DNA from: Phocoena phocoena
Taxonomy: Eukaryota > Chordata > Mammalia > Artiodactyla > Phocoenidae
Length of the DNA: 64,000 nt
Assembly: GCF_963924675.1 (NCBI RefSeq)
Contig: NC_089239.1
Location: 28,853,818-28,917,817 of the forward strand
Direction: 5' to 3'
Position numbers and translations under genes: made by a program. Each line of letters opens with the position of its first letter. Within the stretch, counting starts at the first letter, position 1. The notes beneath the pieces are model-generated. The model was not told where the DNA came from and did not search any database. It worked only from the letters and a program-made list of their open reading frames with translations. Positions 62,434-64,000 of the stretch are shown here, piece after piece.

Positions 62434-64000
62434 CCATCTTTGGAGCACCCTGCAAAATTTCAACGTGGTCTGTATATATTTATAAACATATTGTTGAATT
62501 AATACGAACTTAGATGTAATAATGGTGATTACATATGTTCTTAATTATAGGAGATTGCGAATGTAGTAATTTGAAGTGGTAAATGTGGAAAAATGTTAGA
62601 AAAACAATAATTTGACATTTCAGTTTCTGTCAAGCATATTGATTCTCACTGGCTGGGAGTAGATCTGTTTCTGAACCTTTTCTCCTCTAGTAGGTACTCC
62701 TGACATTTTCTGTTTCACTGTTCTTTATGCCTCAAATATGACTGATTTGATTTTGTAATTGAAAGCACCACAACATGCTAGTAATCAATATGTAATATAG
62801 GTAATACGTGAATGTAAACATCAAATCATATGGTTTCTGCTTTGGAAGTATACTGCCCGGGAGAATAGCCATTAAAATCAAACAACTAAGGGCAGAGCGG
62901 AAGAAAAAAAGAAAATCTCCAACAAAGTTTCTAGATGACCTTATTGCCAATCACAATTTTAAGTGTGGGGACACATCATCAAACGAAAGAGACAAAGTTC
63001 TCTGCCTTCCATAGTATAAAAGATCCACCTTCCAGGACTGCCGTGCTTGCCCAATAAAATGAGTAATTTCCAACAAAAATATATATGTACTGCCTAAGGT
63101 AGAAATAATTAATCTGATTAGTTAACTTTTTGAACAATATCATAAATAAATATTTCAGCAAATAATTTTTCTTCTACATAACTATCTCTGATTCTCATGT
63201 AAGAGGAGAGTTTGAATGGTTTAAATACTAGAGTCTCCCTTGAGAGAAGTAACGGTGTGAGTACATAACAATATTATTGTGCCTTGGGTAATGACAAACT
63301 GCACTTTTAAAAAATGGTATCTTGTTATTCTCGGGAAAATCGCTATACTGAATGACTGTCCTTAGGAAAAAAAATTCGGGAAAGGATCAAAGACACATTT
63401 GATGGTAGTAATGGCATGCGAATGACACGAATATTGTATTTCCCCATGACTTCTGTAGACTTACCAAAAAAAATTTTAATGGGGGACTACTGAACCAAAG
63501 GCAATTTTTAAAGCTTCTGTTCATGTATAAAGACATAAAACATTTCTTGCACCCTCCCTTGAAGTGTACAGTTTTCCAGTGTTCTTAGAAAAGTTCTCCT
63601 AGGTCGAGCTCTCACACTGCTGAATCTGAGGTGGGAATGTTGGAAGCAGGTCTATTTCATTTTCAACATAGTGCTTTAACCTGTTCCAGATTGACGACGC
63701 ACACAAAATTACACAGGTCAAAGAGCTCAGATCAATGTTGGTTTTTCTCACTTGCCTGCAACTGCCTTTCCTAGTTTTATGTATGATCACAACGTGTGAA
63801 AACAAAAATGCATTATGAGAGTATAACCACCCCAGTGGGTGCACTCATGAGCCATTCTTCTATTCAAGGCTCCTTCTTTAATTTGGACTAACTTTTTCAA
63901 ACTCCACACAGGGTGCATGAACTAAATAGAGTGGTGAAATTGGGTATCCTGATCTGGTGTTCTGCAGATATAATGATCACACATTTACTGTCTCGAATGT
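62434..64000. other. Unassigned sequence
   Basis: A+T-rich DNA with no supported gene. A plus-strand frame at 62,808-63,014 encodes a basic peptide (ERKKKRKSPTKFLDDL) of unknown relation, and a minus-strand frame at 63,599-63,844 is open for 81 codons. Neither has a recognisable motif or a matching promoter or splice signal. Confidence 0.45.

Noticed and set aside
55051..62470. Target-site duplication for LINE-1 copy B
   Set aside because: The sequence before 55,091 ('caaagcatccacgacag') and after 62,433 ('ccatctttggagcaccc') share only a few bases, not enough to call a duplication.

Overview
This is a stretch of vertebrate nuclear DNA, almost certainly from a cetacean and most likely a toothed whale. 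The best evidence is six tRNA-derived SINEs of the CHR type: five of about 200 bp and one longer, older copy of about 350 bp. Their heads read 'ttccctggtggcgcagtgg'. The window also carries LINE-1 copies with cetartiodactyl-type 3' tails. The species call rests on remembered repeat families, not on a search. I find no host protein-coding gene, rRNA, functional tRNA or CRISPR array that I can support. The window reads as AT-rich intergenic or intronic DNA. No bacterial, phage or plasmid features are present.

Layout: 1-6 kb is AT-rich unassigned sequence with a degraded DNA transposon and two CHR SINEs. 6.1-10.3 kb is one ancient LINE-1 with a large ORF2 deletion, itself hit by a CHR SINE. 12.4-16.1 kb holds two more old LINE-1 copies, each carrying a younger nested LINE-1 tail with clear target-site duplications. 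16.3-25.2 kb holds L2 and MIR relics and an ERVL-type LTR candidate. 25.1-29.4 kb is the longest stretch in which I recognise nothing. 29.4-34.9 kb is a 5'-truncated LINE-1 (copy A), followed directly by a second LINE-1 3' fragment. 36-41.6 kb is ancient LINE-1 mosaic containing a nested palindrome. 41.8-52 kb is an LTR candidate plus scattered L2 and MIR. 52.7-55 kb is another ancient LINE-1 interrupted by a SINE and a LINE-1 tail. 55.1-62.4 kb is a near full-length LINE-1 (copy B) that retains its 5' UTR promoter region.

The genes present are therefore transposon genes: LINE-1 ORF1 (RNA-binding chaperone) and ORF2 (endonuclease and reverse transcriptase). Both large copies are dead. Copy A has two ORF1 stops, a lost ORF2 start, a SINE insertion and an exact 71-bp tandem duplication. 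Copy B has a frameshift and three stops in ORF1, several ORF2 frameshifts, and substitutions at endonuclease and reverse-transcriptase catalytic positions. The CHR SINEs show poly-A tails and direct repeats, as expected of elements mobilised in trans by LINE-1. I did not find a convincing new biological system. The most unusual structures are the nested palindrome at 36,859-37,018, two apparent tail-only retroinsertions (13,248 and 51,808), and two LINE-1 junctions at the same ORF2 position (15.2 and 34.9 kb).
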